Shown here in pieces: positions 49,317-58,165 of a stretch of 64,000 bases of DNA. The stretch lies in NCBI RefSeq assembly GCF_003121625.1, contig NZ_QDDJ01000006.1:186001-250000 (forward strand), given 5' to 3'. Position 1 is the first letter of the stretch; every line of letters starts with the position of its first letter. The notes under the pieces were generated by a model that was not told the origin of the DNA, ran no database searches, and saw only the letters and a program-made list of their open reading frames with translations. The stretch is from Ornithinimicrobium cavernae (GTDB lineage: Bacteria; Actinomycetota; Actinomycetes; Actinomycetales; Dermatophilaceae). Position numbers and translations under genes: made by a program.

Positions 49317-51623
49317 TCAGACGGTCGGAGCCGGCTCCGGGTCGGGCTGGGGTGTCGCCTCGGCCTCGGCGTCCTCACCGCCCTGTCCGCGCCGCACGGC
49401 GGCGAGCAGCATCTGGGCGACGTCGACCACCTCGACCTCCTCGCGGGCGCCCTCGGACTGCTTCTGGGTCAGCCCGTCGGACAGCATCACGCGGCAGAAC
49501 GGGCAGCCGATGGCGATCCGGTCGGCACCGGTGGCGAGGGCCTCCTCGGTCCGGTTGACGTTGATCCGGGTGCCGAGCTTCTCCTCCATCCACATGCGGG
49601 CGCCACCGGCGCCGCAGCAGAAGGACTTCTCGCCGGAGCGCGGCATCTCGCGCAGCTCGACGCCGGGCAGGGCGCCGAGCAGCTCCCGGGGGGGTGAGTA
49701 GACGCCGTTGTGCCGGCCCAGGTAGCACGGGTCGTGGTAGGTCACGCTCTCCGCGGTCGAGGCCACTCCCGAGGTGTCGGCCTGGTCTGGTCGCGCGACC
49801 GGGGTCAGTCGCTTCTCGCGCACGAGGCGGTTGAGCAGCTGCGTGTGGTGCACGACCTCGTACTTGCCGCCGAGCTGTGGGTACTCGTTCTTGATGGTGT
49901 TGAAGCAGTGGGCGCAGGTGACCACGATCTTGGTGGCGTTGACCTCGTTGAGGACCTCGACGTTCTGCTGCGCCAGCATCTGGAAGAGGAACTCGTTGCC
50001 CGCCCGGCGTGCCGGGTCACCGGTGCAGGTCTCACCGTCGCCCAGCACCGCGAAGCTCACCTCCGCGGTGTGGAGCAGCTCGGCCACGGCGCGGGTGGTC
50101 TTCTTGGCTCGGTCCTCGTAGGCCCCGGCGCAGCCGACCCAGAAGAGGTAGTCGACCTCGTCCAGGTCCTCGACGTCCGCTCCGGCCATCTTGACCTCGA
50201 AGGGCAGGTCCTTGGCCCAGTCCATCCGGGCGCGCGCCGACATGCCCCACGGGTTCTGCTTGTTCTCCAGGTTCTTGAAGAGTCCGCCGAGCTCGCTGGG
50301 GAAGGCCGACTCGATGAGCGTCTGGTAGCGGCGCAGGTCGACGATCGTGTCGACGTGCTCGATGTCGACGGGGCACTGCTCGACGCAGGCGCCGCAGGTG
50401 GTGCAGGACCAGATCACGTCGGGGTCGATGACCGCACCCCCGGAGGGGACCGTCGGGTCACCCTCGGTGGCACCGACGAGCTCACGCTGGGCCTCGAGGA
50501 CCGCGGACTGCGGTATGCCGCCACTCGCCGCCGCGGACCCGTCACCGGCGGCCGCGCGCGCCTCCTCCGAGGCCATCAGCCACGGCGCCTTGGCGTGGTG
50601 GTGGTTGCGGAGGTTCATCACCAGCATCTTGGGGGACAGCGGCTTCTCGGTGTTCCAGGCCGGGCACTGCTCCTGGCAGCGGCCGCACTCGGTGCAGGTG
50701 GAGAAGTCGAGCAGGCCCTTCCAGGTGAAGTCCTCGACCTTGCCGACGCCCAGGGCGGCGTCCTCGTCCAGCTCCTCGATGTTCTCGAAGTCCAGCGGCG
50801 CGCCGTCCACCGTGATGGGCTGTAGCTCGGCCAGCGACGTGCGGCCGTCGGCGTGCCGCTTGAACCAGATGTTGGGGAAGGCCAGGAACCGGTGCCAGGC
50901 CACGCCCATGGTGGGCGTGACCGCGATGGTGATCATCCAGCCCATCGAGATGAGGATCTTGACCATCGCCACCAGGACGATGGTGGTCTCCAGGGCCCCG
51001 ACCGACAGGCCGTCGAAGAAGCTCCCGACCCAGCCGGTCGTCGGGAAGTGCACGAAGTCCGCCCACTCGGCGCCGGTGGCCCTGCCGAGCGCGAACTCCA
51101 GGCCGCGGAGCAGCACGATGCACAGGCCCACGCCCAGGATGACGAACTCCACGACATACGCCTGCCAGAAGGTCGAGCCCCAGAACCGGCTCCTGCGCTC
51201 CAGGCCCCGCGGGTGCAGGCGCTGGCGCACGATGATCAGCGCGACGATGCCGATGAGGGTGCCCCACCCGAACAGCTCGGCCAGCCAGATGTAGGGCGGC
51301 CAGTGGCCGATCAGGGGAAGAGCGAACCGGGGGTCGAACAGCTGCCCGTAGGCCGTGGCGAGGGTCGTGGTGAGCAGGATGAACCCGAGCATCACGAACC
51401 AGTGGGCGAACGCGACCAGCGGCTTGCGGGCCATCCGGGTGTGACCGAGGAACTCGCGGACGAGTGTCACCGTCCGGGCCAGCGGGTCGTCGGTGCGTCC
51501 CGTCGTCGGCTGGCCGAGCCGGAACTTGGCCACGAAGCCGGCGATGGTGCGCACGAACAGGGCGACCGCGACGAGCGTGACGCCCAACCCGACGACAATG
51601 GCGAGGATCTGCACCGGTGACAT
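49317..51623 (-). CDS. Membrane Fe-S oxidoreductase, EtfD-like (heterodisulfide reductase-related)
   Basis: A 768-residue protein. The first 260 residues hold about six transmembrane helices with His residues suited to heme (FAHWFVMLGF, as in NarI-like modules). Then two 4Fe-4S motifs, CTECGRCQEQCP and CTTCGACVEQCP, and a C-terminal HdrD-like region with CCG-type motifs (FWVGCAGAYED, CAHCFNTIKNEYP, YHDPCYLGRHNG, CCGAGGARMW, GCPFCRVML). Architecture and order match mycobacterial Rv0338c (EtfD), which takes electrons from ETF during fatty-acid oxidation and passes them to the quinone pool. TAGAAT six bases before the ATG suggests a leaderless message. Confidence 0.92.
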   Translation of the reverse strand: MSPVQILAIVVGLGVTLVAVALFVRTIAGFVAKFRLGQPTTGRTDDPLARTVTLVREFLGHTRMARKPLVAFAHWFVMLGFILLTTTLATAYGQLFDPRFALPLIGHWPPYIWLAELFGWGTLIGIVALIIVRQRLHPRGLERRSRFWGSTFWQAYVVEFVILGVGLCIVLLRGLEFALGRATGAEWADFVHFPTTGWVGSFFDGLSVGALETTIVLVAMVKILISMGWMITIAVTPTMGVAWHRFLAFPNIWFKRHADGRTSLAELQPITVDGAPLDFENIEELDEDAALGVGKVEDFTWKGLLDFSTCTECGRCQEQCPAWNTEKPLSPKMLVMNLRNHHHAKAPWLMASEEARAAAGDGSAAASGGIPQSAVLEAQRELVGATEGDPTVPSGGAVIDPDVIWSCTTCGACVEQCPVDIEHVDTIVDLRRYQTLIESAFPSELGGLFKNLENKQNPWGMSARARMDWAKDLPFEVKMAGADVEDLDEVDYLFWVGCAGAYEDRAKKTTRAVAELLHTAEVSFAVLGDGETCTGDPARRAGNEFLFQMLAQQNVEVLNEVNATKIVVTCAHCFNTIKNEYPQLGGKYEVVHHTQLLNRLVREKRLTPVARPDQADTSGVASTAESVTYHDPCYLGRHNGVYSPPRELLGALPGVELREMPRSGEKSFCCGAGGARMWMEEKLGTRINVNRTEEALATGADRIAIGCPFCRVMLSDGLTQKQSEGAREEVEVVDVAQMLLAAVRRGQGGEDAEAEATPQPDPEPAPTV

Positions 51624-51629
51624 GGGGAG

Positions 51630-51635
51630 ATTCTA
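51630..51635 (-). promoter_or_regulatory. Leaderless -10 element of the EtfD-like gene
   Basis: On the minus strand TAGAAT ends six bases before the ATG at 51623. Confidence 0.5.
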
Positions 51636-51768
51636 GGGGTGCCCGGATCGGCGGCTCCGCCTACATCCCGTTTGGCGAGTGGCGCGCCCGCCCGCGCGGC
51701 CGGGTGCGAGTGGTCGGGCCCGCCCCTTCCGCTGGTGTTCGGGCGGGCCCGAGCCCGGGGAATAACGT

Positions 51769-51788
51769 GTCCTATGAGGACTTATAAC
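51769..51788 (+). promoter_or_regulatory. cysK promoter with inverted repeat
   Basis: GTCCT-ATG-AGGAC (51769-51781) is a perfect inverted repeat just upstream of TATAAC (51783-51788), a good -10 element. The start point would lie near 51795, giving a leader of about 50 bases before the cysK GTG. The repeat could be a repressor site; the -35 region is not obvious. Confidence 0.45.
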
Positions 51789-51845
51789 CTGTGAAGGCCC
51801 TTGTCCGGTGAGCCGCCGGACCCCCGCAACGAAAGGCGATCTCTC

Positions 51846-52775
51846 GTGCCCGTCAAGAACGACATCACCGAGGCCATCGGCCGCACCCCCCTGGTCCGTC
51901 TGAACCGCCTGACCGAGGGGCTCGGCGCCACTGTCCTGGTCAAGCTCGAGTCGGGCAACCCGGCCAACTCCGTCAAGGACCGGATCGGCGCGGCCATCAT
52001 CGACGCCGCGGTCGAGGCGGGGGCGCTGCAGCCGGGTGGCACGATCGTCGAGGGCACGTCAGGCAACACCGGCATCGCGCTGGCCATGGTCGGTGCCGCC
52101 CGCGGCTACAACGTCGTGCTGGCCATGCCGGACACGATGAGCCGTGAGCGCCGTGCGCTGTTGCGCGCCTACGGGGCCGAGCTGGTGCTGACGCCGGGCG
52201 CCGACGGGATGAAGGGTGCCGTCGCCAGGGCCGAGGAGATCGCCGAGGAGCGGGGCGGTGTGCGCGCCCGCCAGTTCGCCAACGAGGCCAACGTGCGTAT
52301 CCACCAGACGACGACCGGGCCGGAGATCTGGGAGGACACGGAGGGTGACATCGACATCTTCGTCTCCGGCATCGGGACGGGCGGCACGATCACCGGGGCC
52401 GGCCGTTACCTGCGCGAGCAGAAGCCCGATGTGCGCATCGTCGCGGTCGAGCCGGTCGACAGCCCGATCCTCAACGGTGGTCAGCCCGGACCGCACAAGA
52501 TCCAGGGTCTGGGAGCCAACTTCGTCCCGGAGATCCTGGACACCGAGCTCTACGACGAGGTCCTCGACGCCTCCCTGGAGGACTCCGTCCGGGTCTCCCG
52601 CGACCTGGCCACCAAGGAGGGCATCCTCGCGGGCATCTCCGCGGGTGCAGCCGTGTGGGCCGCTCTCGAGCTGGCCGGGCGCGAGGAGCACGCGGGCAAG
52701 ACGATCGTGGCGATCGTGCCGGACTTCGGGGAGCGCTACCTGTCGACGGTCCTCTTCGAGGGACTGACCGACTGA
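51846..52775 (+). CDS. cysK: Cysteine synthase A (O-acetylserine sulfhydrylase)
   Basis: A 309-residue PLP enzyme making cysteine from O-acetylserine and sulfide. Hallmarks: [32 protein letters not shown] with the Schiff-base Lys, [14 protein letters not shown] (substrate loop), [17 protein letters not shown] (phosphate loop) and [17 protein letters not shown]. The GTG at 51846 follows GAAAGGCGA and gives the standard length; the upstream frame is not used. The stop shares a base with the cysE start (TGATG), so the two enzymes of the pathway, which form a complex, are produced together. Confidence 0.96.
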   Translation: MPVKNDITEAIGRTPLVRLNRLTEGLGATVLVKLESGNPANSVKDRIGAAIIDAAVEAGALQPGGTIVEGTSGNTGIALAMVGAARGYNVVLAMPDTMSRERRALLRAYGAELVLTPGADGMKGAVARAEEIAEERGGVRARQFANEANVRIHQTTTGPEIWEDTEGDIDIFVSGIGTGGTITGAGRYLREQKPDVRIVAVEPVDSPILNGGQPGPHKIQGLGANFVPEILDTELYDEVLDASLEDSVRVSRDLATKEGILAGISAGAAVWAALELAGREEHAGKTIVAIVPDFGERYLSTVLFEGLTD

Positions 52776-53404
52776 TGGCCCCGGGCGCTCTGCGGGGCCG
52801 CGGCCGCTCCGTGTGGGCCCGGGTCACCGAGGAGGTGGGTGCGGCGGCGGGGCGCGTCCGCGAGGACATCGACGCGGCCATCGACCGGGACCCGGCCACC
52901 GACAGCCGGCTCGAGATGGGATTGGCCTCGCCCGGGCTGCACGCGGTGTGGGCCCACCGGGTCGCGCACGCGTTGTGGACCCGCGGTGCCCGGCTCCCCG
53001 CGAGGTTGCTGTCACAGGCCTCGCGCGCCGCGACCGGCATCGAGATCCACCCGGGGGCCCAGATCGGGCGGCGGCTGTTCATCGACCACGGGATGGGTGT
53101 GGTGATCGGGGAGACCGCCGAGATCGGGGACGACGTGATGATGTATCACGCGGTCACCCTGGGCGGGCGGGCCAACGCCAAGATCAAGCGGCACCCGACG
53201 GTGGAGTCCGGCGCGGTGCTCGGGGCCGGCGCACGGCTGCTGGGGCCGATCACCGTCGGTGCCCACGCCCAGGTCGGCGCCAACGCGGTGGTCGTCAAGG
53301 ACGTCCCCGCGGGCGCGACAGCGGTCGGCGTGCCCGCGACGACCCGGATGCCCCGCGGCGGGGAGGCGGACCCCCTGTTCGCGGACCCCGCGCTCTGGAT
53401 CTGA
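52775..53404 (+). CDS. cysE: Serine O-acetyltransferase
   Basis: A 209-residue serine acetyltransferase: a helical N-terminus ([38 protein letters not shown] region) followed by a left-handed beta helix, [46 protein letters not shown], with catalytic Asp and His ([11 protein letters not shown]), and [10 protein letters not shown]. It ends ADPALWI; the C-terminal Ile is the residue that inserts into CysK to form the cysteine synthase complex. It is of the shorter type lacking about 60 N-terminal residues of the E. coli enzyme. Followed by a strong terminator. Confidence 0.95.
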   Translation: MAPGALRGRGRSVWARVTEEVGAAAGRVREDIDAAIDRDPATDSRLEMGLASPGLHAVWAHRVAHALWTRGARLPARLLSQASRAATGIEIHPGAQIGRRLFIDHGMGVVIGETAEIGDDVMMYHAVTLGGRANAKIKRHPTVESGAVLGAGARLLGPITVGAHAQVGANAVVVKDVPAGATAVGVPATTRMPRGGEADPLFADPALWI

Positions 53405-53423
53405 CCCGTGCGAGAGCGGAAGC

Positions 53424-53456
53424 GCTGCTCGTCACCACCGAGTGGTGACGAGCAGC
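53424..53456. terminator. Terminator between cysE and the convergent YtxH-like gene
   Basis: A perfect 14-bp stem (GCTGCTCGTCACCA/TGGTGACGAGCAGC) with a CCGAG loop, 19 bases after the cysE stop and 20 before the end of the convergent gene. Confidence 0.75.
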
Positions 53457-53476
53457 GGATCCGCGACCGGGATAGC

Positions 53477-53824
53477 TCAGGGCAGCTTGTCGCCACCCGG
53501 GCCGAACGAGGAGTCGTCGACGGAGGCGGTGCCGGTCCGGCTGTCCCAGCTGCCGGTGGCGTTCTCGTAGTCGCCCGACAGGCCCGTCGTCTCGTGACCG
53601 GTCACCTTGGCACGGGCCTGGTCGGCGATGTCCTTTGCTGACCCGGCGACCGCGGAGGCGGCCCTGGGAGCCTGGGCCTTCACGTCCTCGACCGTCGACT
53701 GGACCTTCGGGTTGCCCCAGACCTTGCTCGCCTGCTCGCTGATCTGCTCGTACCGCTCGCGACCCGCCTTGGCCCCGAGGATGTACCCGACGCCGGCTCC
53801 GATGATGAACATCAACTTGCGCAT
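53477..53824 (-). CDS. YtxH-like small membrane-associated protein
   Basis: A 115-residue protein: MRKLMFIIGAGVGYILGAKAGRERYEQIS has a short glycine-zipper hydrophobic segment (residues 4-18), the typical YtxH-like start. It continues with a helical, Ala-rich middle (VEDVKAQAPRAASAVAGSAKDIADQARAKV) and a polar C-terminal tail of about 35 residues. Such proteins are linked to general stress, but no activity is known. GGGAG precedes the ATG. It converges with cysE. Confidence 0.8.
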   Translation of the reverse strand: MRKLMFIIGAGVGYILGAKAGRERYEQISEQASKVWGNPKVQSTVEDVKAQAPRAASAVAGSAKDIADQARAKVTGHETTGLSGDYENATGSWDSRTGTASVDDSSFGPGGDKLP

Positions 53825-53896
53825 GAGTGCTCCCTTCTGGTGGTCATGCCATCGCTGTCGACACTAGCGAGGTGCGCACCCGGTCGCCACGCGAAG

Positions 53897-55096
53897 TCAG
53901 TGGTCGGCAGCCGCCCGGCCCATCCGCTCGACGGCCTCGGTGAGGATCGCCTGCGACGTCGCGAGGTTGAGCCGCACGTGGCCGGACCCGCCCGTCCCGA
54001 AGGCGGTGCCGGCGCTCAGCCCGACCTTCGCGGTGGCCGCGAACATCGCGGCCGGGCCGACGCTCAGCGACACCAGCCCCGGCTCGAGCGGTGGGTCCTC
54101 GATGCCCAGCCCACGGCAGTCCAGCCACGCCAGGTAGGTCGCGTCCGGCACGCGGTAGCCGACCCGGGGCAGGTGCTCGGCGAGCAGGTCGGCGAGCAGG
54201 TGGCGGTTGCCGTCGAGACCCTCCAGGAGGGCGTCCAGCCAGATGCCGCCGTCGCGGTAGGCGGCGACGTGCGCCTGCACCGCGAGGTGGCTCGCCCCGT
54301 GCCCCACCTCCTCCGGCAGCCGTGCCAGGTCCCCCCACGCCTCGGGCCCGGCGAGCGCCAGGGCGCTCTTGAGGCCGGCGAGGTTCCAGCCCTTGGAGGC
54401 GGACATCATCGACATCCCGCGCTCGCCGCCGGGCACGCTGAGGTAGGGCACGAACGTGTGGCCGCTGTAGACCAGCGGTGCGTGGATCTCGTCGGCCACG
54501 ACCCGGACCCCGTGCTCCTCCGCGAGGGCGGCCACCGCCTCGAGCTCGCTGGCGGTGTGCAGGGTGCCGGTCGGGTTGTGCGGGCTGCAGAGCAGGTATG
54601 CCGCTCGCCGGCCTCCCGCGGTCGCCTCACCGAAGGCGCGGGCCAGGTCATCGAGGTCGAGACGGAGCTCCGGTGTCAGGGGTGACTCGACGATGCGCCG
54701 GTCCATGCTGCGCACAAAGGCGTAGAACGGCGGGTACACCGGGCAGTTGACGACCACGTTGTCCCCGGGACCGGTGACGAGCCGGAGCAGCTCGGTGACC
54801 CCGATCATCACGTCCGGCACGATCGCGGTGTGCTCGGTGTCGGGCGTCCAGCCCCACCGGTCGACGGCGAAGGAGGCAAGGGCCTCCGCATAGTCCTGCC
54901 CTGAGGCCACGTAGCCGGTGTCCCCGCGGTGCATGGCGTCGACGACGGCGCGGACCACGGGCTCGGCCAGGACCGAGTCCTGCTCGGCGACCCAGAGGGG
55001 CAGGACGTCGGGTGGGAAGGCCCGCCACTTCACGCTGGTGCGCTGCTCGCGCAGGTCTGCCTCGGTGAGCTGTTCCAGGGGGTTGGCCACGGTCAT
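53897..55096 (-). CDS. MalY/PatB-type PLP-dependent C-S lyase (aminotransferase class I fold)
   Basis: A 399-residue fold-type I PLP enzyme: KWRAFPPDVLPLWVAEQDSV is the MalY/PatB N-terminal signature (usually KW..y..dvlPlWvAdMDf), GYVASGQDYAEALASF, CPVYPPFYAFV, LLCSPHNPTG, VRVVADEIHAPLVYSG (Asp to PLP) and MSASKGWNLAGLKSAL with the PLP Lys. MalY/PatB enzymes cleave cystathionine, cysteine or cysteine conjugates to pyruvate, ammonia and a thiol. The variant AEQDSV in place of AxMDF is notable. Its closeness to cysK-cysE fits sulfur amino-acid metabolism. TAACCT six bases before ATG suggests a leaderless transcript. Confidence 0.9.
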   Translation of the reverse strand: MTVANPLEQLTEADLREQRTSVKWRAFPPDVLPLWVAEQDSVLAEPVVRAVVDAMHRGDTGYVASGQDYAEALASFAVDRWGWTPDTEHTAIVPDVMIGVTELLRLVTGPGDNVVVNCPVYPPFYAFVRSMDRRIVESPLTPELRLDLDDLARAFGEATAGGRRAAYLLCSPHNPTGTLHTASELEAVAALAEEHGVRVVADEIHAPLVYSGHTFVPYLSVPGGERGMSMMSASKGWNLAGLKSALALAGPEAWGDLARLPEEVGHGASHLAVQAHVAAYRDGGIWLDALLEGLDGNRHLLADLLAEHLPRVGYRVPDATYLAWLDCRGLGIEDPPLEPGLVSLSVGPAAMFAATAKVGLSAGTAFGTGGSGHVRLNLATSQAILTEAVERMGRAAADH

Positions 55097-55102
55097 GGGA
55101 CC

Positions 55103-55108
55103 AGGTTA
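55103..55108 (-). promoter_or_regulatory. Leaderless -10 element of the MalY-type gene
   Basis: On the minus strand TAACCT ends six bases before the ATG at 55096. Confidence 0.5.
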
Positions 55109-55171
55109 GCGAGGGTGCGGGGGCTGCACCGCGGGGGTGGCTGACCTGCACGGATGTCCGTGCGCGCTGGG

Positions 55172-55254
55172 CGGAGGGTGTGGGATTTGAACCCACGGAC
55201 GTTTCCGTCGGGCGCTTTCAAGGCGCCTGCACTCGGCCACTATGCGAACCCTCC
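55172..55254 (-). tRNA. tRNA-Ser (anticodon TGA)
   Basis: A class II tRNA on the minus strand. The acceptor is GGAGGGT/ACCCTCC with discriminator G. The anticodon arm GGCGCCTTGAAAGCGCC has loop CTTGAAA, giving TGA. A long variable arm (CGACGGAAACGTCC region) and the T-arm GTGGGTTCAAATCCCAC follow. No CCA is encoded. It reads serine UCA codons. Confidence 0.95.
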
Positions 55255-55692
55255 ATGAGCCGGGCCGGAGGCCGGCTCGTCCCCTATTGTCCCATTCCCC
55301 CCGCCGCACGTGCGAACGGCCGGCGAGCTACGGCATACCGCTGCCGTGCAGCCGGCGCCCAGGCGACCGCCAGCAGGCGGCTGACTCCTGACTGACAGCC
55401 AGGTAGCGAGCGGGTGACCGCAGGGTCAGGATCGTCTCAGGGGCTGGTCAATATCGCGACTACCTGCGCAGATGCGGGTGGAAGGGGGCCTGTGCAAAGG
55501 CGACTTTTGGTTCAGATGCTGCTACCGTTCATGTGGTTGCAGTTGCAGTTCCTCGCAGGTCGAGCATGAGTCACGCCCCAGGGCACGACAGATGGTCAGC
55601 AGGTCGGGCATGGTCCCGGTAGTGGGGGGTTTCATCTCAGCCGGCCCCCGCGAGGTGCGGGGGTTGATCGCACAGCAGAGAGAGATTGTCCC
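55255..55692. other. Non-coding stretch upstream of the cold shock gene
   Basis: About 440 bases between tRNA-Ser(TGA) and cspA in which I see no gene. A GAGCCGG/CCGGCTC hairpin (55257-55278) lies next to the tRNA 5' end. The last 150-200 bases are less GC-rich and could be the long 5' leader that cold shock genes often carry; I could not place a promoter with confidence. Confidence 0.45.
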
Positions 55693-55896
55693 ATGGCACA
55701 GGGAACCGTGAAGTGGTTCAACGCGGAAAAGGGCTTCGGCTTCATCGCGCAGGATGGCGGTGGCCCGGACGTGTTCGTCCACTACTCGGCCATCGAGAGC
55801 AACGGCTACAAGTCCCTCGAGGAGGCCCAGCGGGTCGAGTTCGAGGTCACGCAGAGCCCCAAGGGCCCGCAGGCCGAGGCTGTCCGCCCGGTCTGA
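55693..55896 (+). CDS. cspA: Cold shock protein (CspA family)
   Basis: A 67-residue single cold shock domain: [20 protein letters not shown] (RNP1 KGFGFI), DVFVHYSAI (RNP2 VFVHF-like with Tyr) and [10 protein letters not shown]. It binds single-stranded RNA/DNA and acts as an RNA chaperone. AGAGAGA precedes the ATG. A strong terminator follows within 40 bases, so it is monocistronic. Confidence 0.96.
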   Translation: MAQGTVKWFNAEKGFGFIAQDGGGPDVFVHYSAIESNGYKSLEEAQRVEFEVTQSPKGPQAEAVRPV

Positions 55897-55935
55897 GAGC
55901 AGATCGGCGGCTGATCCTCAGCCACCAAGCCTGAG

Positions 55936-55971
55936 CGAGGCCCCCGAGTCCTGTTGGACTCGGGGGCCTCG
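55936..55971 (+). terminator. cspA terminator
   Basis: A perfect 16-bp stem (CGAGGCCCCCGAGTCC/GGACTCGGGGGCCTCG) with a TGTT loop, 39 bases after the cspA stop. Confidence 0.8.
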
Positions 55972-55995
55972 TCATGTCCGGGGGCCTTGGCCGCT

Positions 55996-56174
55996 CACGG
56001 CTCTGCAGAAGGTGTCGTATGCGACGTCAGGTGCAGAGCGCTGCGGCGGGGGTCAGCGCACGGTTCTGCAGAAGGTGTCGTATGCGACGTCAGGTGCAGA
56101 GCGCTGCGGCGGGGGTCAGCACACGGCTCTGCAGAAGGTGTCGTATGCGACGTCAGGTGCAGAGCGCTGCGGCG
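55996..56174. repeat. Three tandem 63-bp repeats, each with an internal inverted repeat
   Basis: Copies begin at 55996, 56059 and 56122; the third lacks its last few bases. They differ at only a few positions. Each copy contains GCTCTGCA and, 24 bases on, TGCAGAGC, an 8-bp inverted repeat, with GTCG-TATG-CGAC in the middle, so each can fold into a hairpin. In copy 2 one arm base is changed (GTTCTGCA). The array lies between the cspA terminator and the convergent LCP gene end. No start site supports coding, though the 63-bp period keeps frames open. Confidence 0.9.
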
Positions 56175-56190
56175 CCGGCGGTCCCCTGCC

Positions 56191-57855
56191 TCAGCAGACG
56201 GTGCCGATCTCGGCCAGCTCGTCGGTCTCCGGGGTCGACGGTGCCTCGTCGGTGACCTCATCGGTCGGCTCCTCCGTCGTGGGCTCCTCGGTCGTCTCCT
56301 CCGCGGGGGACTCGGTGGCCTCCCCGGAGTCGCCGGCCTCGGCGGTCGGCTCGGGCTGCGGGTGCAGAGCCAGGTAGACCTCGCGGCGGATGCCGGTGTA
56401 GTCGGGGTCCACGGTGTTGGTGTTCTTGGCCGTGAACGGCAGGCTCTTCATGGTCCCGCTCTGCACGCGCTCAACCAGCTCGGCCCACGCGGGCAGCTCC
56501 GCCTGGTCGATGTCGACGGTGATGTTGTCGCCGGCGGCCGCCGCGATGGCGGGGTAGCGCTGCAGCAGCGTGACGGGGTTGACCTGCTCGACGAGGGCGC
56601 CCACGACACAGCGCTGGCGCCGCATGCGGGAGAAGTCGTCCGTCGTCACCCTGGAGCGGGAGTACCACAGGGCCTCATGACCGTCGAGGTGCTGGGGGCC
56701 GAGCTCGATCCAGCCACTCTCGCTCCCCTCGATCAGCTGCGAGTTGCCGGCAGCGTCGGTCCACGTCTTGCCGCCGATCGGCACGCGCTCCTGCACGTTG
56801 ATGTCCACGCCGCCCATGGCGTCGACCAGGGCCTCGAAGCCCTTGAGGTCGATGATCACCGTGTAGTGGATCGGCTGACCGATGATCGTGGAGATCACCT
56901 GACGGGTCGCTGTGCGTCCCGGGTTGGGGTCTCCGGCGAACCATCCAGGGTTCTCCTCGTGGAGGGCGACGGCGGCGGTCCAGATGCCGTTCATCAGACA
57001 CTCGTCGCCACAGTCGTAGGCCGGGCCGTAGCGCTTGTACAGCGGGCTGTTCGTGGGGATCGGCACCTTCTGCAGGTTGCGCGGGATGCCGAAGAGCACC
57101 GAGTCGCCGGTCACCGTGTCGATGCTCGCGACGATCATGGAGTCGGTGCGCACGCCGTCGCGGTTGTCACCGGCGTCCGAGCCGAGCAGCAGCACGTTGA
57201 CCCGGGGGAAGCTGGCCCACGGATCGGGGTGCTCCAGGTCGGGGCCGACCGAGGGCGAGCCGTCAGCGACGGGACGGTTCCCCGATCCGGTGAAGATGTC
57301 TTCGACCGCCCGGTTGTGGGCGTCGATGTAGCGCAGGCCCACCGCCGTGGGTGCCACGACCAACAGGCACATCAGGCCGGTGAAGGCCGTCAGACCGCCT
57401 CGTTGCGCGGGCGTCATCCGGCGTGGCCTGGCCGTGAGGGCAGTGAGCACGATGGAGCCGATCCAGATGAGGCCGCCCACGATGAGCACCGTGGCGAGGG
57501 TGCGCAGCACGTCGGGGCGGGCGGCCAGGTCGAGCGCGGAGCGGAACGCGCCGTTCCTCATGAGATAGATCAGCACGCCGAGTGCCGAGCCGATGGCCAG
57601 GGCCAGCAGGGGTATGCCGATGAGCCGGCGGCGGGTGAGGACGAGGCCGGCGCCGGGGAGCACCGTCCCCAGGGCGGTCAGTCCGTAGGCGCGGCCCACG
57701 CCCTGGTTGGTCTGGGCAGCGAGGCGCGAGGCCCGGGTGCGGTGCGCCACGAAGGTGCCATCACCGGGCAGGCTCCCGCGCCGACCGTGCGCCTCGCCGG
57801 CGGGTCGGGTCCCACGGCGAGGAGCCTCGCCGCCGGGGTCGTTCTCGTTGGTCAT
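56191..57855 (-). CDS. LytR-CpsA-Psr (LCP) family glycopolymer ligase
   Basis: A 554-residue membrane protein. A cytoplasmic N-terminus of about 65 residues is followed by about four hydrophobic segments (LTALGTVLPGAGLVL, LIGIPLLALAIGSALGVLIYL, VLIVGGLIWIGSIVLTAL, AFTGLMCLLVVAPTAVGL). The LCP domain begins at FPRVNVLLLGSDAGDNRDGVRTDSMIVASI (conserved Asp/Arg) and includes VLFGIPRNLQ, AMGGVDINVQ and GHEALWYSRSRVTTDDFSRMRRQRCVV. LCP enzymes attach teichoic acids or other anionic glycopolymers to peptidoglycan. The last 55 residues are Glu/Thr/Pro-rich. More N-terminal helices than usual. GGAAGG precedes the ATG at 57855. Confidence 0.92.
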   Translation of the reverse strand: MTNENDPGGEAPRRGTRPAGEAHGRRGSLPGDGTFVAHRTRASRLAAQTNQGVGRAYGLTALGTVLPGAGLVLTRRRLIGIPLLALAIGSALGVLIYLMRNGAFRSALDLAARPDVLRTLATVLIVGGLIWIGSIVLTALTARPRRMTPAQRGGLTAFTGLMCLLVVAPTAVGLRYIDAHNRAVEDIFTGSGNRPVADGSPSVGPDLEHPDPWASFPRVNVLLLGSDAGDNRDGVRTDSMIVASIDTVTGDSVLFGIPRNLQKVPIPTNSPLYKRYGPAYDCGDECLMNGIWTAAVALHEENPGWFAGDPNPGRTATRQVISTIIGQPIHYTVIIDLKGFEALVDAMGGVDINVQERVPIGGKTWTDAAGNSQLIEGSESGWIELGPQHLDGHEALWYSRSRVTTDDFSRMRRQRCVVGALVEQVNPVTLLQRYPAIAAAAGDNITVDIDQAELPAWAELVERVQSGTMKSLPFTAKNTNTVDPDYTGIRREVYLALHPQPEPTAEAGDSGEATESPAEETTEEPTTEEPTDEVTDEAPSTPETDELAEIGTVC

Positions 57856-57997
57856 GCGTGCCTTCCACGGGATGTGTTCATTCTGTCGCACGCGTCCGGC
57901 CGGCTCCGGGATGCCGCGCGCGTGCCGGTGGTTTGGTGAAGCCGTCCCCCCACAGGTAGCCTGATCGGCGTTCCGCGACAGGGTATCCGGTGGGACT

Positions 57998-58088
57998 GGA
58001 GGCGTCGCCTAGTCTGGTCTATGGCGCCCGCCTGCTAAGCGGGTTTGGGGCTACAACCCCATCGAGGGTTCAAATCCCTCCGCCTCCG
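57998..58088 (+). tRNA. tRNA-Ser (anticodon GCT)
   Basis: A 91-nt class II tRNA. The acceptor is GGAGGCG/CGCCTCC with discriminator G. The anticodon arm CCCGCCTGCTAAGCGGG has loop CTGCTAA, giving GCT. The variable arm TTGGGGCTACAACCCCA is long, and the T-arm GAGGGTTCAAATCCCTC follows. No CCA is encoded. It reads serine AGC/AGU. Confidence 0.96.
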
Positions 58089-58165
58089 CCGCAGCGTGTC
58101 GCTCGCGACACGCCCCAGCAGTTGAGTCAGACCCTCGGGCAGCGTCCGGGGGTCTTTCTCGTCCC

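Noticed and set aside
51774-51794. Six-codon upstream open reading frame before cysK (MRTYNL)
   Set aside because: It overlaps the -10 element, contains no cysteine codons and would lie upstream of the probable transcription start.
55996-56174. CRISPR array or coding repeat protein
   Set aside because: Three 63-bp copies are directly adjacent with no unique spacers. The open frames across them lack a start site and run into antisense of the LCP gene.
55954-57939. Long plus-strand frame opposite the LCP gene
   Set aside because: It begins inside the hairpin repeats and is antisense to the conserved LCP domain.
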